Assembly: GCA_903843135.1 (NCBI GenBank)
Contig: CAIMOS010000246.1
Span: forward strand, 1-50,397
DNA length: 50,397 nt
DNA from: an uncultured Ignavibacteriales bacterium
GTDB lineage: Bacteria > Bacteroidota > Ignavibacteria > Ignavibacteriales > Ignavibacteriaceae
Reading direction: 5' to 3'
Shown: positions 34,651-42,670 of the stretch, piece by piece
Position numbering within the stretch: the stretch's first letter is position 1
Layout: every line of letters starts with the position of its first letter
Made by a program: the position numbers and the translations under genes
Notes under the pieces: model-generated
What the model was told of the DNA's origin: nothing
Databases searched by the model: none
What the model saw: the letters and a program-made list of their open reading frames with translations, nothing else

Positions 34651-35331
34651 ATGAAGAAGATACTATTAATTGAAGATGACCCGTCAATCGCAAAAGGCCT
34701 TGTCGAATTCCTTACGGTTGAGAATTATAAAGTTAATCACGAAGATGACGGATTAAAAGGATATGAACTTGCACGCCGGGAAGTTTTCGATCTGATAATT
34801 CTCGATATAATGCTCCCCGGTAAAGACGGAATGGAAATATGCAGGGACCTGAGGAAGGACGGTTTTAATGTTCCGGTATTGATGCTCACCAGCAAAAAAG
34901 AAGAGATAGATAAAGTTATGGGGCTTGAGTTCGGCGCTGACGATTACGTAACCAAACCGTTCAGCATAAGAGAACTTGCGGCGCGCATAAAAGCTCTTTT
35001 GCGGAGATCATCCGAAATTATTACGGACATTCAGGAATATAAGTTCGATAACCTTATCATTGATTTTAAGAGCCAGGAATTACGCCGCGATAAAAAAACA
35101 GTCAGCCTGTCCACTATGGAATGCAAAGTCTTAAAGTATTTCATCGAGCACGAGGGGCACGTAGTATCCCGCGAGACACTGCTGGATAAAGTATGGGGTT
35201 ACGAAAACTTCCCCACAACCAGAACAGTTGACAATTTTATTCTCTCACTAAGAAAACTGATCGAAAAGGACCCCGCCGATCCGAAGCACTTCATAACAGT
35301 GCACGGAACCGGATATAAGTTTGTGAAGTGA
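34651..35331 (+). CDS. OmpR/PhoB-type response regulator
   Basis: 226 aa. The receiver domain (1-120) has phospho-acceptor D52 and a TKPF lysine; the winged-helix DNA-binding domain (about 130-225) has SLSTMECKVLKYFIEHEGHV, VSRETLLDKVWGYENF and the closing VHGTGYKFVK. It is preceded by AGAGGA and lies 15 bp after the phosphatase gene, so one kinase may feed both a transcriptional and a partner-switching branch. Confidence 0.96.
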   Translation: MKKILLIEDDPSIAKGLVEFLTVENYKVNHEDDGLKGYELARREVFDLIILDIMLPGKDGMEICRDLRKDGFNVPVLMLTSKKEEIDKVMGLEFGADDYVTKPFSIRELAARIKALLRRSSEIITDIQEYKFDNLIIDFKSQELRRDKKTVSLSTMECKVLKYFIEHEGHVVSRETLLDKVWGYENFPTTRTVDNFILSLRKLIEKDPADPKHFITVHGTGYKFVK

Positions 35332-35398
35332 TAAACCCAGCTCAATCCGAAGCGCTTTGTATTTCAAAACCCCCGAAATCAGGCGATTTCTATCTGAA

Positions 35399-35428
35399 TT
35401 GCCATAATCTCTCCGTTTTTGCTATATT
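35399..35428 (+). promoter_or_regulatory. Probable promoter of efp
   Basis: TTGCCA (35399-35404) and TATATT (35423-35428) are separated by 18 bp, about 45 bp upstream of the efp start. An AAGGAG ribosome site (35462-35467) follows with 6-base spacing. Confidence 0.55.
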
Positions 35429-35473
35429 GTAAGATTATATATTTTTAAGTTCTATTGAATCAAGGAGACTTTA

Positions 35474-36037
35474 ATGGCTAGCACAGCCGATTTCAGACCC
35501 GGTATGGTCATCAGGTGGAATAATGAATTATGGACACTCGTGGAATTCCAGCACGTGAATCCCGGCAACTGGCGCGCATTCGTCCGCGCTAAATTAAAGA
35601 ATATGAAAACCGGGCGCGTGATTGAAAACAGGTTCCGCGCGGGTGAATCTATTGACCAGGTCCGGGTTGAGAGGAAAGTCTTCCAGTATCTGTACCGCGA
35701 AGGCGCTGATTTTGTTGTGATGGATAATGAAAATTACGAGCAGATGAACATCTCCCCTGATCTTATCGGCGACGGCGAAAAGTTCCTCAAAGAGAACATG
35801 AACCTGGAAATCCTTTTCGACGGCACAAAGATCCTCAACGTCGAAATTCCGATTTTCGTTGAACTCGAAGTGACAATGACAGAACCGGGACTTAAAGGCG
35901 ACACGGTTTCCAACACATTAAAACCCGCAACCGTTGAAACAGGCGCAACAGTTATGGTCCCCCTCTTCGTTAACCAGGGTGACAAACTCAAGATCGACAC
36001 CCGCACCGGCGGTTACGTCGAACGCGTAAAGAACTGA
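35474..36037 (+). CDS. efp: Translation elongation factor P with unusual loop (no Lys or Arg at the tip)
   Basis: 187 aa, the standard three-domain EF-P that relieves ribosome stalling at proline runs. Domain I 1-64, domains II/III follow with DFVVMDNENYEQ and the ending DTRTGGYVERVKN. In E. coli the loop PGKGQ carries modified Lys34; here it reads VNPGNWRAF with Asn32 at that position, so neither lysine-type (EpmA) nor arginine-type (EarP) modification could occur. From memory, Chlorobi EF-Ps have a similar PGNLRAF loop, so this looks like a lineage trait rather than a defect. Confidence 0.96.
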   Translation: MASTADFRPGMVIRWNNELWTLVEFQHVNPGNWRAFVRAKLKNMKTGRVIENRFRAGESIDQVRVERKVFQYLYREGADFVVMDNENYEQMNISPDLIGDGEKFLKENMNLEILFDGTKILNVEIPIFVELEVTMTEPGLKGDTVSNTLKPATVETGATVMVPLFVNQGDKLKIDTRTGGYVERVKN

Positions 36038-36065
36038 TTACGCTCTTACATTTATAACTTTCCGT

Positions 36066-36094
36066 AAAAAAGCCGGGTTTTGCCCGGCTTTTTT
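36066..36094. terminator. Bidirectional intrinsic terminator after efp
   Basis: Stem GCCGGG / CCCGGC (36072-36077 with 36083-36088) is extended by A6/T6, with a TTTTG loop. T-runs on both strands let it serve efp (+) and any transcript arriving from the minus-strand lipoprotein gene. Confidence 0.88.
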
Positions 36095-36129
36095 GTTTAA
36101 TATTCATCCTTACGATTTCATACTTAATG

Positions 36130-36157
36130 TAGAGACGCGGGCATCGCCCCGTCTCTA
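36130..36157. repeat. TAGAGACG stem-loop repeat, copy 2
   Basis: An 8-bp perfect arm pair TAGAGACG / CGTCTCTA (36130-36137 with 36150-36157) has an inner GC-rich, imperfectly paired part. It is related to the element at 7864-7888. Confidence 0.7.
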
Positions 36158-36194
36158 TAATCATATTGTATGTACATATTATTAAAATTTCGAC

Positions 36195-36866
36195 CTACAA
36201 CTTTAAAACACTTTCGCTGTCAATCTGTCTGAAAATATCCGACATCATCTCGAGATATATTTCTTCTGTCTTCTTTTCTTCCGTGTAGAACGGATAAAAC
36301 GGCGTTGCAAGGAACTGCCACCACGTTGAGACGCTCGCGCTGCGCGTGTACTTCGCGATAACGCTGTTCTCATTATCAATAACGCTTATCTGGGTTGTAT
36401 AATCCCAGGAAAACCCAATTGGAATGACTGTCATTGAAACAGTGCTGACTAACCCGCCAAGGAAATGCTTCGCGAAAGATTTATCTCTGAAGATTTCAAT
36501 TTTAACCGTATAATCTGCGCGGGAAACTGCCGAATCGCGTTTTTGAAGTCTGGCTTTATCTGAGATATCCCGGGCATAATTAGTAAAAGTTTCAAACCCC
36601 CCGATGTTGGTCAATTGCTTCAGTGATTCCTTAAAAATATCATCAAAATCACCGGTGCCCGGATAATTTAAAAGTTTCGGTATAACATCCAGGCCGGAAT
36701 CTTTTTTGTAATGATACAAATCAAAAAATACCTTTACGGGTTTCTTTTTTGTGATTGACGACTGCGAAGTGTAAAGCCCCTGAACGTCACTGCGGAATGA
36801 TACGCATCCTGTTAACGGAAGGAGAATTATGGAAAGAAGAAGATAAATAAGCAGGTTCTTTTTCAT
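36195..36866 (-). CDS. Uncharacterised lipoprotein
   Basis: 223 aa. Signal peptide with lipobox LTGC (Cys near 21), then a mixed alpha/beta body with VKVFFDLYHYKKDS, an aromatic, hydrophobic segment (GGLVSTVSMTVIPIGFSW) and a C-terminal acidic helix. The family is not recognised; the strand pattern resembles envelope lipoproteins with an ABC-type auxiliary fold, but that is only an impression. Transcribed alone or with the upstream glycosyltransferase (98-bp gap). Confidence 0.8.
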   Translation of the reverse strand: MKKNLLIYLLLSIILLPLTGCVSFRSDVQGLYTSQSSITKKKPVKVFFDLYHYKKDSGLDVIPKLLNYPGTGDFDDIFKESLKQLTNIGGFETFTNYARDISDKARLQKRDSAVSRADYTVKIEIFRDKSFAKHFLGGLVSTVSMTVIPIGFSWDYTTQISVIDNENSVIAKYTRSASVSTWWQFLATPFYPFYTEEKKTEEIYLEMMSDIFRQIDSESVLKL

Positions 36867-36964
36867 AACACATCTCGTTTAATGTTTAAGGACAAAATAA
36901 TGATAGTCCGAACAACTTTGCGGACACTTCAGAAAATTAATAATATACTGCAGAAGAAAAAAGT

Positions 36965-38053
36965 TTAATCTGCGAGATCCGGAAGCAGCTCCGTTAGTTT
37001 GGAAAAGACGTGTTCGGGCATCAGTTCCTTAATACACTTATACTGAACATCAGTGCGGGTGCAGGATAACGGCTTAGGAGAGTAAAAGAAACAGGGAGCG
37101 CATTCCAGATTCAATGCTGCGATCCTGTGTTCCGTTTGCCACGGATAAATGTAGGAAGTGTTTGTCGGGCCGATGATTGCCACGGTCCTGACTCCCATCG
37201 CGGCGGAAACGTGCATCAGGCTCGAATCATTGGTAACAAACGCGTGACACAAGTTTATCAGTGCGGCGGACTTTGCAAGCGAAGGCGCATTTACAACGCG
37301 AATATCAGGTGCGGTTGTTTTCGACTTAACATAATTTTTTAATTCATCTTCTTCGGGGCCGCCGAAAATAAGCACTGAAGCGTTATGATGAACAGAAAGG
37401 TTCTCCGCAAGGTCCGCGAACTTCTCAGGCTCCCATCTTCTCTTAATGTGGTTCTTCAGCGTTGAGCATCCCGGATGCATCCCAATAATATATTTCTTTC
37501 CGGAATTTATTTTTTTGAGATAATCCACCGCCCAGGCGTTACTGTCGTCAGATATGTTAAATATCAGAGGCGGTTTATCGCCGCTTTCGATCCCGAACAT
37601 TTTACGCACAAGCAATAAGTTTGTTTCAACATTATGCCGAGTGTCGTCCTCGCGGACCGTCACGTTGTTCAGGAAACCAAGATTAGTCAAATCGCGGCGG
37701 ATGTATTTCACCGCGCCCCTTCGGACTGCACCGGTAAGGAAACTGATAATATTGTATTCTTTTCTGTTGGACGGGTACACATTAATCGCGTGGGAATAGC
37801 GGTTGCGGCCAAGCGAAAGGACAAATGACAGCGATCTGAACGGGCCTTCTTTAAGAAAATCAAATCGCACCACTTTGTCCGCAAGCCCTGTGCTTCTGAG
37901 GATCTCTTCGGAACCCTTGTACATCACGATCACGTCTATTTCCGCGTAAGGGAAATTATTCCTGAGCAGTCTGAGCGCGGGAGTGAACATCAGCGCATCG
38001 CCGATGCCGGAAAGCGCGAAAATTAAAACTTTATGTTTTTTACCCGTTTGCAT
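36965..38053 (-). CDS. Glycosyltransferase family 9 (heptosyltransferase-like)
   Basis: 362 aa, typical GT9 length. N domain with ALSGIGDALMFTPALRLLR (nucleotide-sugar enzyme signature), C domain with IGMHPGCSTLKNHIKRRWEPEKFADL, IFGGPEEDEL and TNDSSLMHVSAAMGV, as in ADP-heptose:LPS transferases. The C-terminal end has a cluster of cysteines (LECAPCF, SCTR, YKC) seen in some relatives and of unknown use. It likely adds a sugar to LPS core or another envelope glycan. An intrinsic terminator separates it from the DUF2723 gene upstream. Confidence 0.92.
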   Translation of the reverse strand: MQTGKKHKVLIFALSGIGDALMFTPALRLLRNNFPYAEIDVIVMYKGSEEILRSTGLADKVVRFDFLKEGPFRSLSFVLSLGRNRYSHAINVYPSNRKEYNIISFLTGAVRRGAVKYIRRDLTNLGFLNNVTVREDDTRHNVETNLLLVRKMFGIESGDKPPLIFNISDDSNAWAVDYLKKINSGKKYIIGMHPGCSTLKNHIKRRWEPEKFADLAENLSVHHNASVLIFGGPEEDELKNYVKSKTTAPDIRVVNAPSLAKSAALINLCHAFVTNDSSLMHVSAAMGVRTVAIIGPTNTSYIYPWQTEHRIAALNLECAPCFFYSPKPLSCTRTDVQYKCIKELMPEHVFSKLTELLPDLAD

Positions 38054-38061
38054 ACAATTAA

Positions 38062-38090
38062 AAGAGGTTAACCATTGCGGTTAACCTCTT
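38062..38090. terminator. Intrinsic terminator between DUF2723 and glycosyltransferase genes
   Basis: A 12-bp perfect stem AAGAGGTTAACC / GGTTAACCTCTT (38062-38073 with 38079-38090, loop ATTGC) is followed on the minus strand by TTTTAATT. It ends the DUF2723 operon just before the GT9 start. Confidence 0.8.
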
Positions 38091-38106
38091 AATAAATACA
38101 TCCTCT

Positions 38107-41067
38107 TTATTTCACGGTGTCAGGTTTTGGCTGCGAAACAGACATTCCCATTTTCGCTTTATACTCATCGATCTTTGCTTTAAGTGACGGATCGTTAGGG
38201 TATTTCAACTGCAATCTTTCAAGGAGTTTGACTGCCTTATCATAATTACCGGTGTTGTCGTAGGTTTCGAGCAGCAGCCTGTAGGGGTTGTAGAATGACT
38301 GAACGTCATCCGGGTTTATCTCAAGCTGTTTTTCTGCTTCTTTGATAACGTCACCCGCAAGCGCGGCATACTGTTTATCAGCGCCTGCTGATTTATATAT
38401 CTGGCCGACATCAAACATAAGGCGGTAATCCAGCTTCATAATAGAGCGCGGGATTTTCCTTTCCATTTCATCCAGAGCTTTCACCACTTCGTCATTCTTC
38501 CCTGTATTGAGATAATACAGAGCGAGCCTGATAAATGAATTGCGGTAGTTCTGCGAAAGTCGCTGATGATTTTCATCAAAGAAAATATTCGGGTCATTAA
38601 GTCCGCGGAACTTGAACCCCGGCTGGTAAGTTTTGCTGTAGCCGGGATTTTCATCATAGACCTGTTTGCGCAGAATTTCTTCATCAATTAGCTCAACATT
38701 TTGCTGCCTGCGCTGAGGAACAACGCGGAGCGCCATACCTTCCATCTTAAGGTAATCGCTGATACCGATTTTGCTGTCTTCGCTGCAGGTAACGGCAAAG
38801 TAAACCGGCCTGTCCCAAAGATTGGACTCGACAATTTCCCTTACCATAAGGTCCTGAACTCTGACAGCGCTTACGTTGCCAAACTGAACGGAAGCCGGCA
38901 TTTTGAAGGAAATACTTTTGCCTGCAATGATAGAAGAATCTTTTACATTGAATTGTTTGATTACTTCATCCGTAACCGGAAGCGTAATTTCCGTTTCTTC
39001 CCACTGCACGGGGCGTATATCGTCAATCTGCGGATCGGACATACGCATTTTCACTTTCATCGCGCCGTACGGTTCAAGGTTTTTAAGCTGCTTGATATAC
39101 CACGGCGTATTCAGCAGGCTAAGGTTTGCGATCCTTACGTCGCGGCGAACGCCTTCAACATCCTGGAGATACCAGAGAGGGAAAGTATCGTTATCGCCGT
39201 TGGTAAACAGGATCGCGTTTGGCGCGCAGCTCTGCAGAAGGTTGTATGAATAGTCCCAGGGTACCCAGTTGTTTGAACGGTCGTGAGTATGATAATTCGC
39301 ATACGCCATCTTGACCGGAACGAACACGATACCGAGAAGCAGGACAACGGAAAAAGCTATTTTATACTGTCCCGCGTTCTTAATTTTTTCGGCCAATACT
39401 TCAAGCAGGCCCTTCATTCCCAGACCGATCCAGATTGAAAATACAAAGAAAGCGCCCACATAGAAGTAATCTCTTTCACGCGGCTGGGGCTGCTGCTGGT
39501 TCTGATAGAAAGCAGTCAGGTATCCCATAAAAATAAAGAGCACCATAAATACGGTTGCCATTTTCCAGTCCCGCCGGAAATGGAAGTAGATGCCGAGCAG
39601 TCCGAGAAGGAACGGTATGCCGTAAAGCGAATCGTGCGCTTTTCCGTCGAATCTGATTCCAAGAAGTTTGCCGAATATGTTTCCCACGCCGTTAAGCGGC
39701 CAGATATTCACGCCGGCGTCCTGGTCCCAGGATTCCCTTCCCGCGTAGTTCCATAACAAATAACGGGTCATCATATGGTTCATCTGGTAGCGCCACCAGA
39801 AATCGAGATCGCTGGAATAAGCTGTATATACAATAGTCTGATGGGATTCGCTTGTAAATCTGCGCTTGAATGTCGGGAAGTCGCCGTACTGTTCGCGGTT
39901 AAGATATGAAACAAGTTCAGAAATTGTTTTGGGTTCGTTCTCGTTCATTGGCGGATCCTGGTTCGCGCGGAGGATCACAAGCGCGTAAGTCGAGAATCCG
40001 AGAAACACAAAGATCAGTGACATAAACACAACGTGCAGCGTGTTCTTTTTGTTTTGAACCGTCCAGTATACAGCATAAGATAAACCGCCAAGAATTAAAG
40101 CAAGCATAAAGAGGGCGGTTGGTATGCTGTCGCCGCCCACTGTCTTCAATGTATTCGTCAGGATCTTTACGATGCCCGGATAAGTGATGAAGAGGGAGAT
40201 ACCGCCCACGATAAACGCCATATAAATTGAATTTCGCGTGAGAAGCTGCTTGCGGAATGTAAGAAGTACCGCTAAGCTTATCGCCGCCGCGATCATCTTA
40301 AATCTGTTATCAAAAGCATTAAATTCTTCTGGTGAGGGGGCCGTAGTTGTTTTCTGTCCGCCCCAAAGAGCAAACGCAACCACAAGTATTACCGCCGCGT
40401 GGCCAAGGAATATATAGATCGATTTTCTTAGTGCCGCTTCATCATCCAGATACTTGCGGAAAAGGATTACCATCACCACGGAAATTATTGCGAGCACACT
40501 CATCAGGTGGATACCTGTCGATAGTCCGATAAGATACGCGATCATCAGGATATATTTCTCATTGTCCTTTTCGTCAGCCTTCTCGTTCCAGAGCATCATC
40601 AGATAAGTGATGAGGGCAAATAAAAGAGTTGAAGCCGCGTAAACTTCCGCTTCAACGCCGTTGAACCAAAATGTATCGCTGAATGAAAACGAAAGAGCGC
40701 CGATGGCGGCAGAGATGTATGTTCCCGCTGCGTCCCAGATATTTTTCGGTTCTTTGCCTCTGTAATTTTCGATAAGCTTAACTGCGATCAGGTAAAGGAA
40801 CAGCACTGAAAATGAACTCGAGAAAACCGAGATCATATTTATCCTGAACGCGATATTTTCACCAAACGGGAGAAAAGAAAAAAGTTTGCCTAAGAGAAGA
40901 AAGAAAGGAGCGCCGGGAGGGTGCGGTACCTGCAGATAATAAGAAGCTGCAATAAACTCGCCGCAGTCCCAGAATGAAACGCTCGGCTGTACGGTAAGGA
41001 TCAGAACGAGAGTGGAAATAAAGAATACAACTCCCGCGGTAACCCTGTTGAACAATTTATAATTCAT
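38107..41067 (-). CDS. DUF2723-family membrane protein (putative protein O-glycosyltransferase) with TPR tail
   Basis: 986 aa. The N-terminal half has a dozen or so membrane helices and the DUF2723 signature SFWDCGEFIAASYYLQVPHP (D34, E37 as the likely acidic pair) and PPGAPFFLLLGKLFS. This resembles the first loop of polyprenyl-phosphate-sugar transferases of the PMT type. The middle has periplasmic segments (NGDNDTFPLWYLQ). The C-terminal 170 residues form TPR-like helices, which could hold client proteins. In Bacteroidota this family is implicated in protein O-glycosylation; that link is family knowledge. It follows a 76-aa gene by 23 bp. Confidence 0.9.
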   Translation of the reverse strand: MNYKLFNRVTAGVVFFISTLVLILTVQPSVSFWDCGEFIAASYYLQVPHPPGAPFFLLLGKLFSFLPFGENIAFRINMISVFSSSFSVLFLYLIAVKLIENYRGKEPKNIWDAAGTYISAAIGALSFSFSDTFWFNGVEAEVYAASTLLFALITYLMMLWNEKADEKDNEKYILMIAYLIGLSTGIHLMSVLAIISVVMVILFRKYLDDEAALRKSIYIFLGHAAVILVVAFALWGGQKTTTAPSPEEFNAFDNRFKMIAAAISLAVLLTFRKQLLTRNSIYMAFIVGGISLFITYPGIVKILTNTLKTVGGDSIPTALFMLALILGGLSYAVYWTVQNKKNTLHVVFMSLIFVFLGFSTYALVILRANQDPPMNENEPKTISELVSYLNREQYGDFPTFKRRFTSESHQTIVYTAYSSDLDFWWRYQMNHMMTRYLLWNYAGRESWDQDAGVNIWPLNGVGNIFGKLLGIRFDGKAHDSLYGIPFLLGLLGIYFHFRRDWKMATVFMVLFIFMGYLTAFYQNQQQPQPRERDYFYVGAFFVFSIWIGLGMKGLLEVLAEKIKNAGQYKIAFSVVLLLGIVFVPVKMAYANYHTHDRSNNWVPWDYSYNLLQSCAPNAILFTNGDNDTFPLWYLQDVEGVRRDVRIANLSLLNTPWYIKQLKNLEPYGAMKVKMRMSDPQIDDIRPVQWEETEITLPVTDEVIKQFNVKDSSIIAGKSISFKMPASVQFGNVSAVRVQDLMVREIVESNLWDRPVYFAVTCSEDSKIGISDYLKMEGMALRVVPQRRQQNVELIDEEILRKQVYDENPGYSKTYQPGFKFRGLNDPNIFFDENHQRLSQNYRNSFIRLALYYLNTGKNDEVVKALDEMERKIPRSIMKLDYRLMFDVGQIYKSAGADKQYAALAGDVIKEAEKQLEINPDDVQSFYNPYRLLLETYDNTGNYDKAVKLLERLQLKYPNDPSLKAKIDEYKAKMGMSVSQPKPDTVK

Positions 41068-41090
41068 AAGATTCCTCTGTTAAAAAACTT

Positions 41091-41321
41091 TTATTGAATG
41101 TCCGTTTTTGGTTTAAAGAACTTATCAAATTCTGACTTGTCTTTAGTCTTATAATATCTCTTATGGAGGCTTTTCAGATTAGCCATTGAGACAGTGTCAA
41201 AATCCTCGTCATCCTTTTGACGCTTGATAAACATTTTGTACTCTTCTTTATCTTTGGGCGCCATTACCCGTTCGAAGGATTTTAACTCATCGAGCAGTTT
41301 CTGCTGTTCCCGGAATGACAT
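41091..41321 (-). CDS. Small charged cytosolic protein upstream of DUF2723
   Basis: 76 aa, highly charged and mostly helical (MSFREQQKLLDELKSFERV), no signal peptide or membrane segment. Family not recognised. The 23-bp spacing and shared strand make it the first gene of a two-gene operon with the DUF2723 protein. Confidence 0.75.
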   Translation of the reverse strand: MSFREQQKLLDELKSFERVMAPKDKEEYKMFIKRQKDDEDFDTVSMANLKSLHKRYYKTKDKSEFDKFFKPKTDIQ

Positions 41322-41484
41322 CGGGAGACTCCTGATATTTTAAATTTAAAAAGGTAAATTAAGAAATTTAAGCTAAATTTTAAGAAAAAAGGTATACTTA
41401 AACAGGCGGCCCACTCCCCAAATGACCAAAAAACCATAAAAAAGGGGTATTTGAGCTATGAAAGCATCACCTGAGCCCCAACAA

Positions 41485-41514
41485 CTGATAATTGGTAATT
41501 GTTAATTGATCATT
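41485..41514. repeat. AT-rich TGATAATTGGTAATTG-type repeat
   Basis: A string of TAATTG-like words overlaps the CDF stop codon (41510-41512), so the last residues of that protein come from the repeat. Similar words (CAATTATCA, AATGATCA) occur in the sorting-domain insertions at 14741-14775 and 20965-21000, but the relation is weak. Confidence 0.45.
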
Positions 41515-42397
41515 GAAAAGAGTGCGGTTCGATATGAATAAGCACATCCGCGATCTTAGGATTTGACCGGCAGATAATATCCCTCACCTGGTGCCCTATT
41601 TCGTGGCCGTCCCGCACACTCATATCCCCGTCAACCACAACGTGGAGATCGACGTAATAATCAAGTCCCATCTTCCTCACAAAACACTTATCCAGGCCAA
41701 CCACCCCGGGCACAGCGCCGGCAACATCGCGAACTTCATTTTCTATTTCAGGGGAGGGAGCTGTATCCATTATTTCATCTATAGCGGGTTTGAAGAGCCG
41801 GTAAGCATTAAATATTATTATAAATGAAGCAAATAGCGCAGCATAATCATCTGCGGAGGCATAAGATTCTCCGCCAATCAACGCAATTAAAATTCCTATA
41901 AATGCTGCCGAGGATGTTATCGCATCGCTCCGGTGATGCCAGGCGTCAGTTTTAACGGCGGTGCTGTGTTCCTCCTCCCCAATCTTTATGATAAAACGAA
42001 AGAGCAGTTCTTTCACCAGTACCACCCCCAGAAGTACGATCAGTGTAAACGCAGCCGGCGAGTGATGCGGTGTAATAATTTCCCTGATACTTTGAATAGC
42101 AATTGTGATCGCCGCGATAAAAAGCGCAATAGATACAATTACAGCGGCCAATGGTTCCGCCTTGCCGTGTCCGTATGGATGATTTTCGTCCCGCGGAATC
42201 GAAGCAACCTTCAAACCGCTCCAGACGATTGTTGAACTGATTACATCGGAGGCTGATTCAATCGCGTCCGCAATTAAGGCATAGGAATTCCCGAGGTATC
42301 CGGCTATACCTTTTGTCAGAGCGAGAACAATATTAACTAATATACCGATCAGCGTGCTCTTGAGTCCGCGTTCTATTCGTTTGTGGCGATTTGTCAA
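41510..42397 (-). CDS. Cation diffusion facilitator (CDF) metal exporter
   Basis: 295 aa, FieF-like size. Six membrane helices (about 12-215) and a cytosolic C-terminal ferredoxin-like domain (DYYVDLHVVVDGDMSVRDGH, IADVLIHIEPH). In helix 2 the metal motif reads ESASD (E47, D51), where FieF has D45 and D49; helix 5 has HHRSD. It exports divalent metal, with Zn, Fe, Mn or Co all possible. The start is TTG at 42397; no ATG lies before the first helix. Confidence 0.92.
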   Translation of the reverse strand: MTNRHKRIERGLKSTLIGILVNIVLALTKGIAGYLGNSYALIADAIESASDVISSTIVWSGLKVASIPRDENHPYGHGKAEPLAAVIVSIALFIAAITIAIQSIREIITPHHSPAAFTLIVLLGVVLVKELLFRFIIKIGEEEHSTAVKTDAWHHRSDAITSSAAFIGILIALIGGESYASADDYAALFASFIIIFNAYRLFKPAIDEIMDTAPSPEIENEVRDVAGAVPGVVGLDKCFVRKMGLDYYVDLHVVVDGDMSVRDGHEIGHQVRDIICRSNPKIADVLIHIEPHSFQ

Positions 42398-42506
42398 TTA
42401 AATGATTGTAAAATTAAATTTCTAAAATAAGAATTCTGAAAGTAATTATGCCCGTTATTAATTTTTCACACGAAATTATTTTGCAGAGCTTTTTTACTGC
42501 GCCGCG

Positions 42507-42603
42507 CCGGATTACTAATCCGGTTTACGGAAGTGACAGGATTCCGGATTACTAATCCGGTTTACGGAAGTGACAGGATCCCGGATTACTAATCCGGTTT
42601 ACG
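42507..42603. repeat. Three tandem 37-bp units with an internal palindrome
   Basis: Units start at 42507, 42544 and 42581 (the third partial, to 42603). Each contains the 17-bp palindrome CCGGATTACTAATCCGG followed by TTTACGGAAGTGACAGGAT. The first two differ by one base. Located between divergently separated CDF and PorV-family transcripts, in non-coding DNA. Confidence 0.92.
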
Positions 42604-42616
42604 ATAGGTTTTGGGC

Positions 42617-42651
42617 AAAAAAAATCCGCCCCTCTTTGCGGAGGGACGGAT
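42617..42651 (-). terminator. Intrinsic terminator of the RpiR-TonB-PorV operon
   Basis: Stem ATCCGYCCCTC / GAGGGRCGGAT (42624-42634 with 42641-42651, one wobble pair) has a T8 run on the minus strand (42624-42617), 20 bp after the PorV-family stop codon. Confidence 0.9.
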
Positions 42652-42670
42652 AAACGAGGTGAGAACTAAA

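Noticed and set aside
42507-42603. Possible CRISPR array
   Set aside because: Only three units, and the whole 37-bp period is repeated with no unique spacers; no cas genes nearby.
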